Source of the DNA: Lactobacillus sp. Sy-1
GTDB taxonomy: Bacteria; Bacillota; Bacilli; Lactobacillales; Lactobacillaceae
Direction: 5' to 3'
DNA length: 64,000 nt
Assembly: GCF_019303535.1 (NCBI RefSeq)
Contig: NZ_JACCIU010000002.1
Location: 186,001 to 250,000 of the forward strand
Positions 27,645 through 35,872 of this stretch are shown here, one piece after another. The notes beneath the pieces are model-generated. The model did no database searches. It worked only from the letters and a program-made list of their open reading frames with translations, and had not been told where the DNA came from. Both the position numbers and the translations under genes were made by a program. Every line of letters begins with the position of its first letter. Positions within the stretch are counted from its first letter, which is position 1.

Positions 27645-27892
27645 AATGACAAAGGCCAGTAGGATTAATCTAGTTTTAAAGCGAGCTTTGGTTGGTGAAA
27701 GGAAGCATTTTAGATTAATTTGAAATATCTCTTTGGAGCTACGCACCGAAAGCTAGTAACGTGCGTTGGGTACACCCATTACAGTGTTAGCGTATTATTT
27801 GTACGTGAAGCGGTTAGTGTTTTTGGCTAACAATTAAGGTGGTACCGTGCTAAAAGCACCCTTATTCAATTTTGGATAAGGGTGCTTTTTTT
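27645..27892 (+). promoter_or_regulatory. T-box leader, probable Tyr (UAU) specifier
   Basis: Stem I pairs CAAAG (27649-27653) with CTTTG (27731-27735) and GATTAATCTA with TAGATTAATT. The specifier loop carries AGTA (27658-27661) opposite GAAATATC (27722-27729). By the GAA-N-codon rule the specifier is TAT (27726-27728), tyrosine. The T-box AAGGTGGTACCG is at 27836-27847 and the terminator stem AAAAGCACCCTTAT/ATAAGGGTGC with T7 ends at 27892. An ATC (Ile) reading two bases later is less consistent with the loop geometry. Confidence 0.9.
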
Positions 27893-27928
27893 ATTGGAAT
27901 TCATAATTATGAAGGAGGAATAGATAGT

Positions 27929-29353
27929 ATGAAGTCATTTTTAAAACGCTTAATGAAGAAGCAGGATCCTACTTTTTACGAAGAACATGATTCTAAGCTA
28001 GAACCATCATTAGGTGCAAAGGATTTATTGGGATTAGGGGTTGGAATGGTTGTTGGAGCTGCCATTTTCACGTTGCCGGGAATTGTGGCGGCTGATCATT
28101 CTGGGCCAGCAGTTGCACTATCATTTATTGTGGGTGCAATTGGAGCTGGACTATCCGCGTTTGCTTACGCTGAAGCTTCTTCAGTGCTTCCGTTTGCTGG
28201 ATCTGCATTTTCTTGGATTAACGTTTTATTTGGTGAATTCTTTGGTTGGCTAACTGGTTGGGCGTTACTAGCAGAGTATTTCATTTCGGTTGCTTTCGTT
28301 GCATCTGGATGGTCTGCTTACGTTCAAGGGTTCATTAGCAGTTTGGGGATTAAGGTTCCAAATGCGATTGCTAGTGGATTTAACCCGAAAACCGGTGGTG
28401 TGGTTGATGTATTTGCCGCATTTGCAGTTATCCTGATTGGATTATTGCTATCCCGGGGGGTTGATAAGGTTAGTCAAATTGAAAATGCTATTGTTGTAAT
28501 TAAGGTATTAGTAATTGTATTATTCTTGATTGTTGGTTTTACAGCAATCCATCCTTCGAATTACGTGCCATTTATTCCTGCCCATCAACCAGGGACTTCA
28601 TTTGGTGGCTTCCAAGGGGTGATGGCAGGAGCTGCACAAATCTTCCTAGCGTATGTTGGGTTTGATGCAATTGCCGCTAATACTGCTGAAACTAAGAATC
28701 CTGGTAAGAATATGCCAATTGGAATTATTGGGACGCTAGTAATCGGGACCACCTTCTTCGTGTTAGTTTCACTAGTCTTGGTTGGGATGTTCAAATATAA
28801 CGTCTATGCAAATAACGCCGAGCCAGCAGCATGGGCATTAAGAAAGACTGGTCATTACTTAACTGCGAACTTACTTTCAATCGTTGCGATTGTTGGAATG
28901 TTTGCAGCTCTAATTGGAATTCATTTAGCAAGTTCACGGTTAATTTACTCTTTTGGTCGGGATGGATTACTCCCTTCATTCTTAGGAAAAGTTAACAAAC
29001 ATCACTTACCTAATAATGCATTAATGGTGGTTACAGTTGCTGCCGTGGTGGTTGCTTCGGTCTTTCCATTTACCTTCCTTTCTAACCTAGTATCAGCCGG
29101 GACGTTGATTGCATTCATCATGGTTTCACTATCAATCTATGCGTTACGGCCACGGGAAGGCAAGGACTTACCACTTCCTAAGTTTAAAATGCCATTATAT
29201 CCAGTCTTACCAATTGTTTCAGCTGGATTTGCCGGGTTCATCTTCATGAACTTAAGCATTGATGCTAAATTACTTATGTTAGGCTGGTTCGTAATTGGAA
29301 TTGTGATCTATCTTGGTTATGGATATAAAAATTCTAAAATGAATCAAAAATAA
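27929..29353 (+). CDS. APC-family amino acid permease (YfnA/CAT-like)
   Basis: The 474-residue protein has 12 predicted helices and the APC consensus LGLGVGMVVGAAIFTLPG in helix 1. YVGFDAIAANTAETKNPGKN is near residue 250, where substrate and motif contacts lie in this family. Close relatives in lactic acid bacteria carry branched-chain or cationic amino acids. The T-box directly upstream, with an apparent Tyr specifier, instead suggests tyrosine uptake when charged tRNA-Tyr is low. The ATG at 27929 follows AAGGAGG. A longer in-frame start would lie inside the T-box terminator. Confidence 0.85.
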   Translation: MKSFLKRLMKKQDPTFYEEHDSKLEPSLGAKDLLGLGVGMVVGAAIFTLPGIVAADHSGPAVALSFIVGAIGAGLSAFAYAEASSVLPFAGSAFSWINVLFGEFFGWLTGWALLAEYFISVAFVASGWSAYVQGFISSLGIKVPNAIASGFNPKTGGVVDVFAAFAVILIGLLLSRGVDKVSQIENAIVVIKVLVIVLFLIVGFTAIHPSNYVPFIPAHQPGTSFGGFQGVMAGAAQIFLAYVGFDAIAANTAETKNPGKNMPIGIIGTLVIGTTFFVLVSLVLVGMFKYNVYANNAEPAAWALRKTGHYLTANLLSIVAIVGMFAALIGIHLASSRLIYSFGRDGLLPSFLGKVNKHHLPNNALMVVTVAAVVVASVFPFTFLSNLVSAGTLIAFIMVSLSIYALRPREGKDLPLPKFKMPLYPVLPIVSAGFAGFIFMNLSIDAKLLMLGWFVIGIVIYLGYGYKNSKMNQK

Positions 29354-29360
29354 AATGATT

Positions 29361-29388
29361 AAAGGGGCTGATTTTCAGTCCCTTTTTG
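29361..29388 (+). terminator. Intrinsic terminator
   Basis: AAAGGGGCTGA pairs with TCAGTCCCTTT, with T5 following, 8 bases after the permease stop. Confidence 0.8.
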
Positions 29389-29440
29389 ATTTGTATGATA
29401 AAATAGATAGTATTAATAAATATTGAAAGAAGGTTCTAAG

Positions 29441-29734
29441 ATGGATAACGACTATAATCAGAAGTTATATCGGATTATTCGGGCTTTAAACCATCCTGTA
29501 AGAATTCAGATTTTGTATTATCTATCTGAAAAGGGCAAGAGTAACGTTACTAACCTAGTTAATCAAGTGAACATTTCCCAGCCTGCAGTTTCAAGGCATC
29601 TACGCATTCTATTTGATGCTCAGCTAATTACCAGTCAGCAAAATGGAAAGGAAAAGGTTTATCAGTTAACCGATTCTCACGTTAAAGAGTTACTACAGGT
29701 CCTTCATAATCATATTGAAGAACAAATTAATTGA
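29441..29734 (+). CDS. ArsR/SmtB-family transcriptional regulator
   Basis: The 97-residue protein is a winged helix of ArsR type: LNHPVRIQILYYLSEKGKSN (helix 1-2), VTNLVNQVNISQPAVSRHLR (recognition helix) and a wing with NGKEKVYQLT. It lacks the CxC metal motif of ArsR/CadC and has no Cys at all, so it probably senses something other than a soft metal through alpha-3. The ATG at 29441 follows GAAAGAAGG by 7 bases. It lies alone between a permease and a structured leader region. Targets are unknown. Confidence 0.85.
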   Translation: MDNDYNQKLYRIIRALNHPVRIQILYYLSEKGKSNVTNLVNQVNISQPAVSRHLRILFDAQLITSQQNGKEKVYQLTDSHVKELLQVLHNHIEEQIN

Positions 29735-29740
29735 TTTTGC

Positions 29741-29769
29741 TTGAAAAATATATCAAAGTATGGTTATAT
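29741..29769 (+). promoter_or_regulatory. Promoter of the structured leader/ncRNA
   Basis: TTGAAA at 29741-29746, a 17-base spacer and TTATAT at 29764-29769 overlap no gene and point into the structured region that follows. Confidence 0.55.
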
Positions 29770-29774
29770 ATAAC

Positions 29775-29998
29775 TATGATGATTTAATAGCTAAAAAAAC
29801 TAATTACCAGGGCAATGGTAATTAGTTAGAGGTTGCTTAATCTTGCCGTTCGAAATCAATTTAAATGCTTTTGGGGGCAATAATTAAATATTTTTCAGTT
29901 TTCTACAAAATGATTAGTTATTTACGACAAACCAAGCAGGTATCATTATACCACAATTTAAAATTTTAGTAAAAAGACCGCTTTTAAGTGGTCTTTTT
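29775..29998 (+). ncRNA. Structured untranslated RNA or attenuator of unknown class
   Basis: The 324 bases between the ArsR gene and the next gene hold a promoter, then an 11-bp perfect hairpin (AACTAATTACC with GGTAATTAGTT, 29797-29826). A second paired element joins TTAAT and TTGCC with GGCAA and ATTAA over a 28-base loop, and GGTAT/ATACC forms a small hairpin (29939-29952). It ends in an intrinsic terminator, AAAAGACCGCTT with AAGTGGTCTTTT (29973-29998). Only 60 bases remain before the next start codon. CCAC...TTTAAAA just before the terminator could pair with TTTTAAGTGG and break it. No known riboswitch consensus was recognised. It could be a small RNA or a riboswitch-like leader. Confidence 0.5.
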
Positions 29999-30058
29999 TT
30001 TCTGATTTTATATTAAAAGCATGATATTATAGTGGTATCAAATAGGGGGAATTTATAA

Positions 30059-30490
30059 ATGAAGATTGACTTTGACCTGAACCGAATTAAAGCGATGCTT
30101 AATGATAGTAACGAAATTAATGGGTTGGTTAGAATTACAGACGGATCAATGGATACGTTCGACCTTAATATGCCTCACTTTAAAGCCGAAGTGGCTGGTT
30201 GTACAATTTATATTGGTAGCGATGAGGAAGACGAAAGCGTATTTACGTTCAAGGAAGTTACATATTTAAATTCCATTAATTTTCAAAAACTAGCAAATGA
30301 TGTTGCAAAAATGACCTTTGCTAAAGATACCCTTAGCAGTGAGTTTGGAATTGAAGTTGGGGAGTTAAATGATGCTACGAAGTACGTAAACCAGTTTAGT
30401 GAAGAGGGAATTGTTAAAGGAATTCTGCAAATGGTTGATGGATTAGACTGGATCCATCACTATGTAATGGCGAACGATAAGCTTTTATAG
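30059..30490 (+). CDS. Uncharacterised soluble protein (143 aa) downstream of a structured leader
   Basis: The ATG at 30059 follows AGGGGGA. The product is acidic and probably alpha/beta, with FDLNMPHFKAEVAGCTIYIG near residue 38, SDEEDESVFTF after it and a helical C-terminal half. No family is recognised. It is followed after 10 bases by a membrane-anchored methyltransferase-like gene with its own ribosome site, so the two are probably cotranscribed and controlled by the terminator at 29973-29998. Confidence 0.55.
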   Translation: MKIDFDLNRIKAMLNDSNEINGLVRITDGSMDTFDLNMPHFKAEVAGCTIYIGSDEEDESVFTFKEVTYLNSINFQKLANDVAKMTFAKDTLSSEFGIEVGELNDATKYVNQFSEEGIVKGILQMVDGLDWIHHYVMANDKLL

Positions 30491-30500
30491 GAGTTTTAGA

Positions 30501-31145
30501 ATGACTACTAATAGCCGAAAACAAAGACGGCAAAAGCACCGTTTTTCGATATCATTAAATTTCCAATTGCCGACCCCACCTTTAGTGCTGTTTGTATTTG
30601 CACTAGTTGGCTTTTACATTGCAAATGATAGCTTATTAATCCTCTTATTAAGCCTAGGGTTTTTAGTTAGCGCCCTTTTTTATTTAAACACTTTTTGGTT
30701 GGGCTTTAAGGAAATTGTGACAAAGGGAATTAATTCATTAAAGCTTCCAGCTAACGGTGCAATCTTGATTATTAATGCCCATTCTAATTCAATCTCCACT
30801 AAAATAATTGATAACTTAAAGCAAGCTAATTCAGTTAAAGTTGTTGCGAATAGTTTTGACGTACTTCCGTATGAAAATAATGCTTTTGATTACGTGATTG
30901 TCATTAATACCCTTCATGATATTCGGCCCCGGATTAAAAAGGTAAAGGCGCTTCAAGAAGCTGCCAGGGTGGTTAATCAAAAGGGCCATATTCTCCTGTT
31001 TGAACGGGGGTTAGATGGTGGTCAGTTTCGTTCGTTTTTAAAGCGAGCTGGATTTACAGATATTCAGATTGAAAATAATGGATCCAGAGGTTGGTGGTCA
31101 GGGCCATGGTGCCCAACTTATACGATTCTGGGCCAAAAGTGGTAA
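30501..31145 (+). CDS. Membrane-anchored methyltransferase-like protein with a degenerate SAM site
   Basis: The 214-residue protein has a basic N-terminus, two membrane helices (about 27-66) and a C-terminal class I methyltransferase-like domain. The late motifs are clear: NSFDVLPYENNAFDYVIVIN (motifs II-IV) and EAARVVNQKGHILLFERG (motif V-VI). The GxGxG loop that binds S-adenosylmethionine is replaced by ILIINAHSNSISTK, so catalysis is doubtful or the cofactor differs. The role is unknown. It lies 10 bases after the preceding gene and ends in a perfect palindromic terminator. Confidence 0.6.
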   Translation: MTTNSRKQRRQKHRFSISLNFQLPTPPLVLFVFALVGFYIANDSLLILLLSLGFLVSALFYLNTFWLGFKEIVTKGINSLKLPANGAILIINAHSNSISTKIIDNLKQANSVKVVANSFDVLPYENNAFDYVIVINTLHDIRPRIKKVKALQEAARVVNQKGHILLFERGLDGGQFRSFLKRAGFTDIQIENNGSRGWWSGPWCPTYTILGQKW

Positions 31146-31180
31146 AAAAATAAAAGGGCCCATGGGCCCTTTTATTTTTT
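31145..31180. terminator. 36-bp perfect palindromic bidirectional terminator
   Basis: A6-T-A4-GGGCCCA and its exact complement TGGGCCC-T4-A-T6 form an uninterrupted palindrome centred between 31162 and 31163. It begins at the last base of one stop codon and overlaps the end of the convergent DUF1003 gene. Confidence 0.85.
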
Positions 31181-31957
31181 GGATTCGCTGGTACTTTTTC
31201 TTAAAAGATCATTTTGTTGCTTTTCTTCGTTTAGAATCTGAACCCGTTCATTATGAATAATGTCCAGCTCGTTTCTGATTTCACCCAGAATTTCTAATTG
31301 TAGTTTTTCAATTTCAAAACTATGGGGAATTTGGTTTTGGTTAAGCTGATCTAGTTTAGCATGCATGATTCTAAGTTCATTTTCAGATTTAATATTAACG
31401 TGGTAATCATTATCAGCACCCAACCGATCGCGATGGCTAGAACGATTTTGACTCATCATAATAATGGGTGCCTGAACCGCAGAAATACAACTTAACGCAA
31501 GGTTCAGCAGAATAAATGGATATGGATCAAAATGAGCACCGAACAAGTGGAGAACATTAATGGTCATCCACGAAAGTAAGAAGACGATGAAAGCAAGGAT
31601 AAAGCCCCAACTTCCTCCAAATCTCGCTACTTGGTCAGCAATTCTTTGACCGAATGTTTCTGATGAATTTAATGCGTCATTAATATCTTTAATTTGGTAG
31701 TCATTATCACGAATGGTCTTGGTTAATTTCCGATCAATCTTTTGATTCCGGTGTTCATCATCACGAATTAATTGATCAACCATTTCGACTTGGTACTTTA
31801 ATAGGTGTTGATTACAAATAAAATCATTCTCACCTGCTTTAGCATAATCGTGCTTAATATGACCAAAAATGGTCGTATCTAAATCCTTTAGTAGTCGACC
31901 CTCCGTTTTTAAGTATTCCTTATGGTCAACTAAGCAATTTCGCATATTATTTTCCAT
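31172..31957 (-). CDS. DUF1003-family membrane protein
   Basis: The protein of about 261 residues has a charged N-terminal half, then the DUF1003 core. Two membrane helices (GGSWGFILAFIVFLLSWMTI and FILLNLALSCISAVQAPIIM) are followed by the hallmark MMSQNRSSHRDRLGADNDYH. A C-terminal coiled-coil stretch is rich in Glu, Leu and Gln. Function is unknown. The second ATG at 31957 is preferred because AGGTG lies 7 bases before it, while it touches the first ATG at 31963. The gene is convergent with the methyltransferase-like gene. Confidence 0.85.
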   Translation of the reverse strand: MENNMRNCLVDHKEYLKTEGRLLKDLDTTIFGHIKHDYAKAGENDFICNQHLLKYQVEMVDQLIRDDEHRNQKIDRKLTKTIRDNDYQIKDINDALNSSETFGQRIADQVARFGGSWGFILAFIVFLLSWMTINVLHLFGAHFDPYPFILLNLALSCISAVQAPIIMMSQNRSSHRDRLGADNDYHVNIKSENELRIMHAKLDQLNQNQIPHSFEIEKLQLEILGEIRNELDIIHNERVQILNEEKQQNDLLRKSTSESKK

Positions 31958-32051
31958 TTTCATTCACCTAATTTTATTAAATTAACACCATTGTAACACA
32001 TATCAAATTACTTTTTATAACAAATATTTAGGATTGATTTAAAATTTAGAG

Positions 32052-32079
32052 TTGACTTTTTGTTTAATTTAAATATAAT
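32052..32079 (+). promoter_or_regulatory. Promoter of the brnQ T-box transcript
   Basis: TTGACT at 32052-32057 and TATAAT at 32074-32079 with a 16-base spacer lie about 30 bases before stem I of the T-box leader. Confidence 0.75.
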
Positions 32080-32109
32080 TAGTTTATAAATTAAAAACCG
32101 ATTAAAAGA

Positions 32110-32377
32110 CAGTGCGTGGAAGAGTATCGATTGGATAAAATTAAGTGAACCCTGTTTAGTGCGAGAGGGGATTTATGAAAATCGTGAAAGTAATCCACAA
32201 GTCATAACCATGAATTCAGTTAGTGGTTATTGGGAGTGCGCCCATTACAGCAATGAAGTCTTGCCATTCTTTTATAGGAGGGCAGTACTTTTGGAGCCTA
32301 CTACTGTGAAGTAGTGGGGAATATAGGTGGTACCACGTCTCGACGTCCTTAGTAAATACTTACTAAGGGCGTTTTTT
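32110..32377 (+). promoter_or_regulatory. T-box leader with Val (GUA) specifier, upstream of brnQ
   Basis: GTGGA (32116-32120) pairs with TCCAC (32194-32198). The specifier loop has AGTA (32123-32126) opposite GAAAGTAA, and the GAA-N-codon rule gives GTA (32190-32192), valine. The T-box GGTGGTACCACG is at 32326-32337, and the terminator CGTCCTTAGTAA/TTACTAAGGGCG with T7 ends at 32377. Uncharged tRNA-Val should allow read-through into the branched-chain amino acid carrier. Confidence 0.93.
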
Positions 32378-32419
32378 TGTTGGTAATTTGATTTGTTAAC
32401 TACAAGGAGGAAATTCATT

Positions 32420-33784
32420 ATGAGTACAGGTAAGTTAAGCTCAAAGCAATATCTCATTTTAGCATCACTACTTTTTGGATTGTTTTTCGGGGCCGGAAAT
32501 CTAATATTCCCGATTCACCTAGGCCAGGTGAGTAGTAGCAGTTGGCTCCCAGCTGCAGCTGGCTTTTTAATTTCAGCAATTGTTTTACCACTACTATCAA
32601 TCTTGGCAATTAGTTACACAGAAAGTAACAGTTTGTATGATTTAGGAAAACCGGTTGGTCACTATTTTGCGTTAATATTCTTGGCAATCGTTCATTTATC
32701 ATTAGGGGTTTTAATTGCATCTCCTAGAACGGCAACGGTTACCTTCTCAATGGGGGTTCAACCATTTATGCCAAAGGCTGATTCGCACATTGCGCTATTC
32801 ATCTTTTCAATCTTCTTCTTTGGATTAGCCTACATTTTAGCTTATAACCAAACTAAAATTACTGAATACGTTGGAAAAATTTTAAACCCCATTTTTGTTA
32901 TTATTTTGATTTTCATCTTTATCCTAGCGTTTTTCATCAAGGGTGACTTAAGCCACATTAACTTGTTACCAACTAAGAATGACGCATCATCAAGTATGAT
33001 TAATGGATTCCTACAGGGATATAACACAATGGATGCCGTTGCTGGACTTGGATTTGGGGTTACCATTATCGCAGCCCTTAAACAATTTGGGCTAAAGGAT
33101 AAGTTACAACGCTCCAGAGCAGTTGCTAAGGTGGGAGCCTTAACAATGGGCTTTGAAGGACTCATTTACATCTTTTTAATTGCATTAGGGGCAACTAGTT
33201 TGTCATACTTAAAACCATCAGCAGATGGTGGAACTGCATTTACCCAAATCATGACGCACTATACTGGACTAGCAGGGGCCGGAATCTTATCCGCACTTAC
33301 TTTCCTAGCATGTATTACAACTGAAATTGGTTTGATTACTTCCCTCGCTCAAGATTGGGGAGATCGCTTTCCTAAGCTTGGCTACCGGTTCTTCTTAACC
33401 ATTGCTACAATCGGATCATTTATCATTGCTAACTTTGGTTTGGAACAGATTATTCTTTACTCATCCCCACTACTAAACTTTATCTACCCCATTGCAATTG
33501 CAATTATTCTTTTAGGGTTACTGAATAAGTGGATCAACAAGAACAAAATTATTTACAGAATTACAATTGCTTTCACCATGATTCCAGCAGTTTTAGACTT
33601 CATTCATAATCTACCACCATTCTTCGCTAAGTTCTCAATGATGCAATCAATTAACTCTTGGGCATTGAATACGATTCCACTCTATAATGAAGGATTAGAT
33701 TTCATTCCATTCCTTGCAACTGGTTTAATTTTAAGTATCCTCTACGTACAATTATCAGGCGTTAAAGCGCCAGAAAAGTCTTAA
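32420..33784 (+). CDS. brnQ: Branched-chain amino acid carrier BrnQ (LIVCS family)
   Basis: The 454-residue, 12-helix protein begins with the LIVCS pattern LFGLFFGAGNLIFPIHLGQ and continues with conserved NTMDAVAGLGFG near residue 205. It is an ion-coupled importer of Leu, Ile and Val. The T-box in its leader reads valine, which fits. The ATG at 32420 follows AAGGAGG by 8 bases. Confidence 0.93.
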   Translation: MSTGKLSSKQYLILASLLFGLFFGAGNLIFPIHLGQVSSSSWLPAAAGFLISAIVLPLLSILAISYTESNSLYDLGKPVGHYFALIFLAIVHLSLGVLIASPRTATVTFSMGVQPFMPKADSHIALFIFSIFFFGLAYILAYNQTKITEYVGKILNPIFVIILIFIFILAFFIKGDLSHINLLPTKNDASSSMINGFLQGYNTMDAVAGLGFGVTIIAALKQFGLKDKLQRSRAVAKVGALTMGFEGLIYIFLIALGATSLSYLKPSADGGTAFTQIMTHYTGLAGAGILSALTFLACITTEIGLITSLAQDWGDRFPKLGYRFFLTIATIGSFIIANFGLEQIILYSSPLLNFIYPIAIAIILLGLLNKWINKNKIIYRITIAFTMIPAVLDFIHNLPPFFAKFSMMQSINSWALNTIPLYNEGLDFIPFLATGLILSILYVQLSGVKAPEKS

Positions 33785-33827
33785 TTATGTTAGGATAGAG
33801 ACAAACTTATGAATTGGAGTTGAAAAT

Positions 33828-34310
33828 ATGAGTTTAGATCTATCAGATAAAAATACTTTAACATTCGGGGATGTAAACGCCCCCCACGAAGTTACTGTAA
33901 TTACTAATATGGCGTGTCCATTCTGTAGAAAATGGTATGAAAATAACTTTGATCAATTACAATCGGAAGTTAAGTCCGGCAAGTTGCTTGCCCACTTTAA
34001 GTTTCTAGATAAGGATAAGTTAGATTTACAAGATGGGAATTTAGCTCATGAATACATTGATTATTCGAATCCAGAACAGGCAATTGACTTTGTGAAGAAG
34101 GCATTTGACATTCAACCAGAATGGCATCGGTTGCCAAAGGACGAAGCGGAAGCATTTTTGACCAGTCACTTTGACATTCAAAAAGTTAACGACACAGAGT
34201 TCTTGGCAGCTGTTAAATCGAATATCGAATCAATCGAAGTGCCAAGTGTTCCTACTATTATATATGATGGCGAAGGCCATGCTGATAGTAACTTTACACT
34301 TCCAGATTAA
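33828..34310 (+). CDS. DsbA-like thioredoxin-fold protein with CPFC site
   Basis: The 160-residue protein has a thioredoxin fold with ITNMACPFCRKWYENNF (CPFC at about residues 30-33) and a cis-Pro loop, VPSVPTIIYDG, near 139. It lacks a signal peptide, so it acts in the cytoplasm, perhaps as a thiol reductase or in thiol-stress defence as in other lactobacilli. It follows brnQ by 43 bases with its own ribosome site and ends in a strong terminator. Confidence 0.82.
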   Translation: MSLDLSDKNTLTFGDVNAPHEVTVITNMACPFCRKWYENNFDQLQSEVKSGKLLAHFKFLDKDKLDLQDGNLAHEYIDYSNPEQAIDFVKKAFDIQPEWHRLPKDEAEAFLTSHFDIQKVNDTEFLAAVKSNIESIEVPSVPTIIYDGEGHADSNFTLPD

Positions 34311-34312
34311 TA

Positions 34313-34346
34313 AAAAAGCTGTGGATTTTTATCCACAGCTTTTTAC
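34313..34346. terminator. Bidirectional terminator
   Basis: AAAAAGCTGTGGAT and ATCCACAGCTTTTT form a 14-bp stem around TTTT. It overlaps the end of the convergent MFS gene. Confidence 0.88.
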
Positions 34347-35743
34347 TTTTCATTTGGGTTATTACGAAGCAGCCACCATAGCATTGCGGTAACGCTTGCC
34401 ATGATTAGTGCGGCAATCCAATAGGTAAAGTGCATTCCAAATACAAACCAGTCGTCGTGCCCAAACGGATAGGTCGTAATTGTCCGATTGGCCTTGATAC
34501 TCATCCCGGTGTAGAGTACGGATGTTGCTAACGATAATCCTACGGCAAATCCGATGTTTCTGCTAAGGGCCAAGATAGAGCCAGCGACTCCTTGTTGCTC
34601 CTTACTGGCGTGGCCCATTACCATTGGGTTGTTTTGAAACAGGCCGTTAGCAGTTGCGAACACCACGAATCCAACGAATAGGATGGCAATTGACCAGCTG
34701 GGTTGAATAATTGCAAAAATAACTTCGGCAACCACAAAAATAATGGAAGCTCGGTACGACATATGGACGGCACCATATTTATCACATAAAACGCCCCCAA
34801 GGTAGGCCGTAAAGACATTGGTAACTGGTAAAACGCTCATGATTAGTCCCATTTGGGAAGGTGAGAACTTAAGGGTATTTTGAATGTAGAACGGTAATAA
34901 GACGTTATTGAAATAGATGATGATGTACATAAACATTAACGAAATAATGCTAATGGTAAAACCGGTATTCTTAAATAGCTTTAGGTCTAAGATGGGTTCT
35001 GTAACCCGATTTTCAATCATAATGAAAGCAATCACTAAGATTAGGGTAACGAAAAACCCACCGATGATGAATGGATTTTGGAATCCCACCTCTTGGCCAA
35101 TGAAAATACTTAAGAAGAAGCCCAAGATTGCGGCGGCAAGGGTTACAAAGCCCCACCAATCAATTTTAATTTTCTGCTTTTGCCACTTCTTTTTGGGGTA
35201 AACAAAGTGCCCAAATAGGAATGCGGCAATTCCAATTGGAACGTTAAATAGGAAGATCCAGTTCCAATTAGTGACTGACAAGATGAACCCGGCTACCGCG
35301 GGACCCGCGATGTAACCAAGTTGTCCAATGGTGGTGTTAATTCCTAATGCACGGCCACGTAATGAGAACGCAACGGATTCAGTAATAATACCAAGGTTAG
35401 TGGCCATCGTCATTGAGGCGCCAATCCCTTGTAATCCCCGGGAAACGAGAAGAATCGGGAGACTAGTGCTAATTCCGCAAAGCAGGGAGCTAACTGTGAA
35501 GATGAACGTCCCGGCTTGGAAGATAGCGACCTTGCTTGTTTGATCGGCGAGTTTACCAAATAGGATCAATGACATACAGATTAAGATTAAGTATGCCGAT
35601 GAGATCCACTCCGCCTGATTCATTGGGATGGCTAGGTCCTTTGAAATTTGGGGGAGGGCAGTATTAACGATGCTCATATCAACAGTTCCCAGGAATGAAA
35701 CGATGGCAACTGCTAAAATTGTAAAAAGTGTTTTATGGTTCAT
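34343..35743 (-). CDS. MFS exporter of the DHA2 (EmrB/QacA) type
   Basis: The 466-residue protein has about 14 helices. It carries the DHA2 marks: DMSIVNTALPQISKDL in helix 1, LFGKLADQTSKV after helix 2, RGLQGIGASMTMATN in helix 4 and GQLGYIAGPAVAGFI (motif C) in helix 5. These proton-driven exporters remove cationic drugs, dyes or metabolites. The substrate is unknown. The MFS protein ending at 62751 belongs to the same subfamily. It is a single gene read from an ATG after AAAGGA. Confidence 0.88.
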   Translation of the reverse strand: MNHKTLFTILAVAIVSFLGTVDMSIVNTALPQISKDLAIPMNQAEWISSAYLILICMSLILFGKLADQTSKVAIFQAGTFIFTVSSLLCGISTSLPILLVSRGLQGIGASMTMATNLGIITESVAFSLRGRALGINTTIGQLGYIAGPAVAGFILSVTNWNWIFLFNVPIGIAAFLFGHFVYPKKKWQKQKIKIDWWGFVTLAAAILGFFLSIFIGQEVGFQNPFIIGGFFVTLILVIAFIMIENRVTEPILDLKLFKNTGFTISIISLMFMYIIIYFNNVLLPFYIQNTLKFSPSQMGLIMSVLPVTNVFTAYLGGVLCDKYGAVHMSYRASIIFVVAEVIFAIIQPSWSIAILFVGFVVFATANGLFQNNPMVMGHASKEQQGVAGSILALSRNIGFAVGLSLATSVLYTGMSIKANRTITTYPFGHDDWFVFGMHFTYWIAALIMASVTAMLWWLLRNNPNEK

Positions 35744-35872
35744 GTAAAAATCCTTTCCGTATGTAAATCAAACCAACTACTATCATATCTAAAAAAGCAT
35801 TGAAATTAAAACTAATTTTTATTTTTAGCTAAAATATTATATTATATAGTTAAATGACAGGAGTGATTGCTT

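Noticed and set aside
27722-27731. Ile (ATC) as specifier of the first T-box
   Set aside because: It would place the codon two bases too far from GAA compared with the second T-box. Kept as the alternative only.
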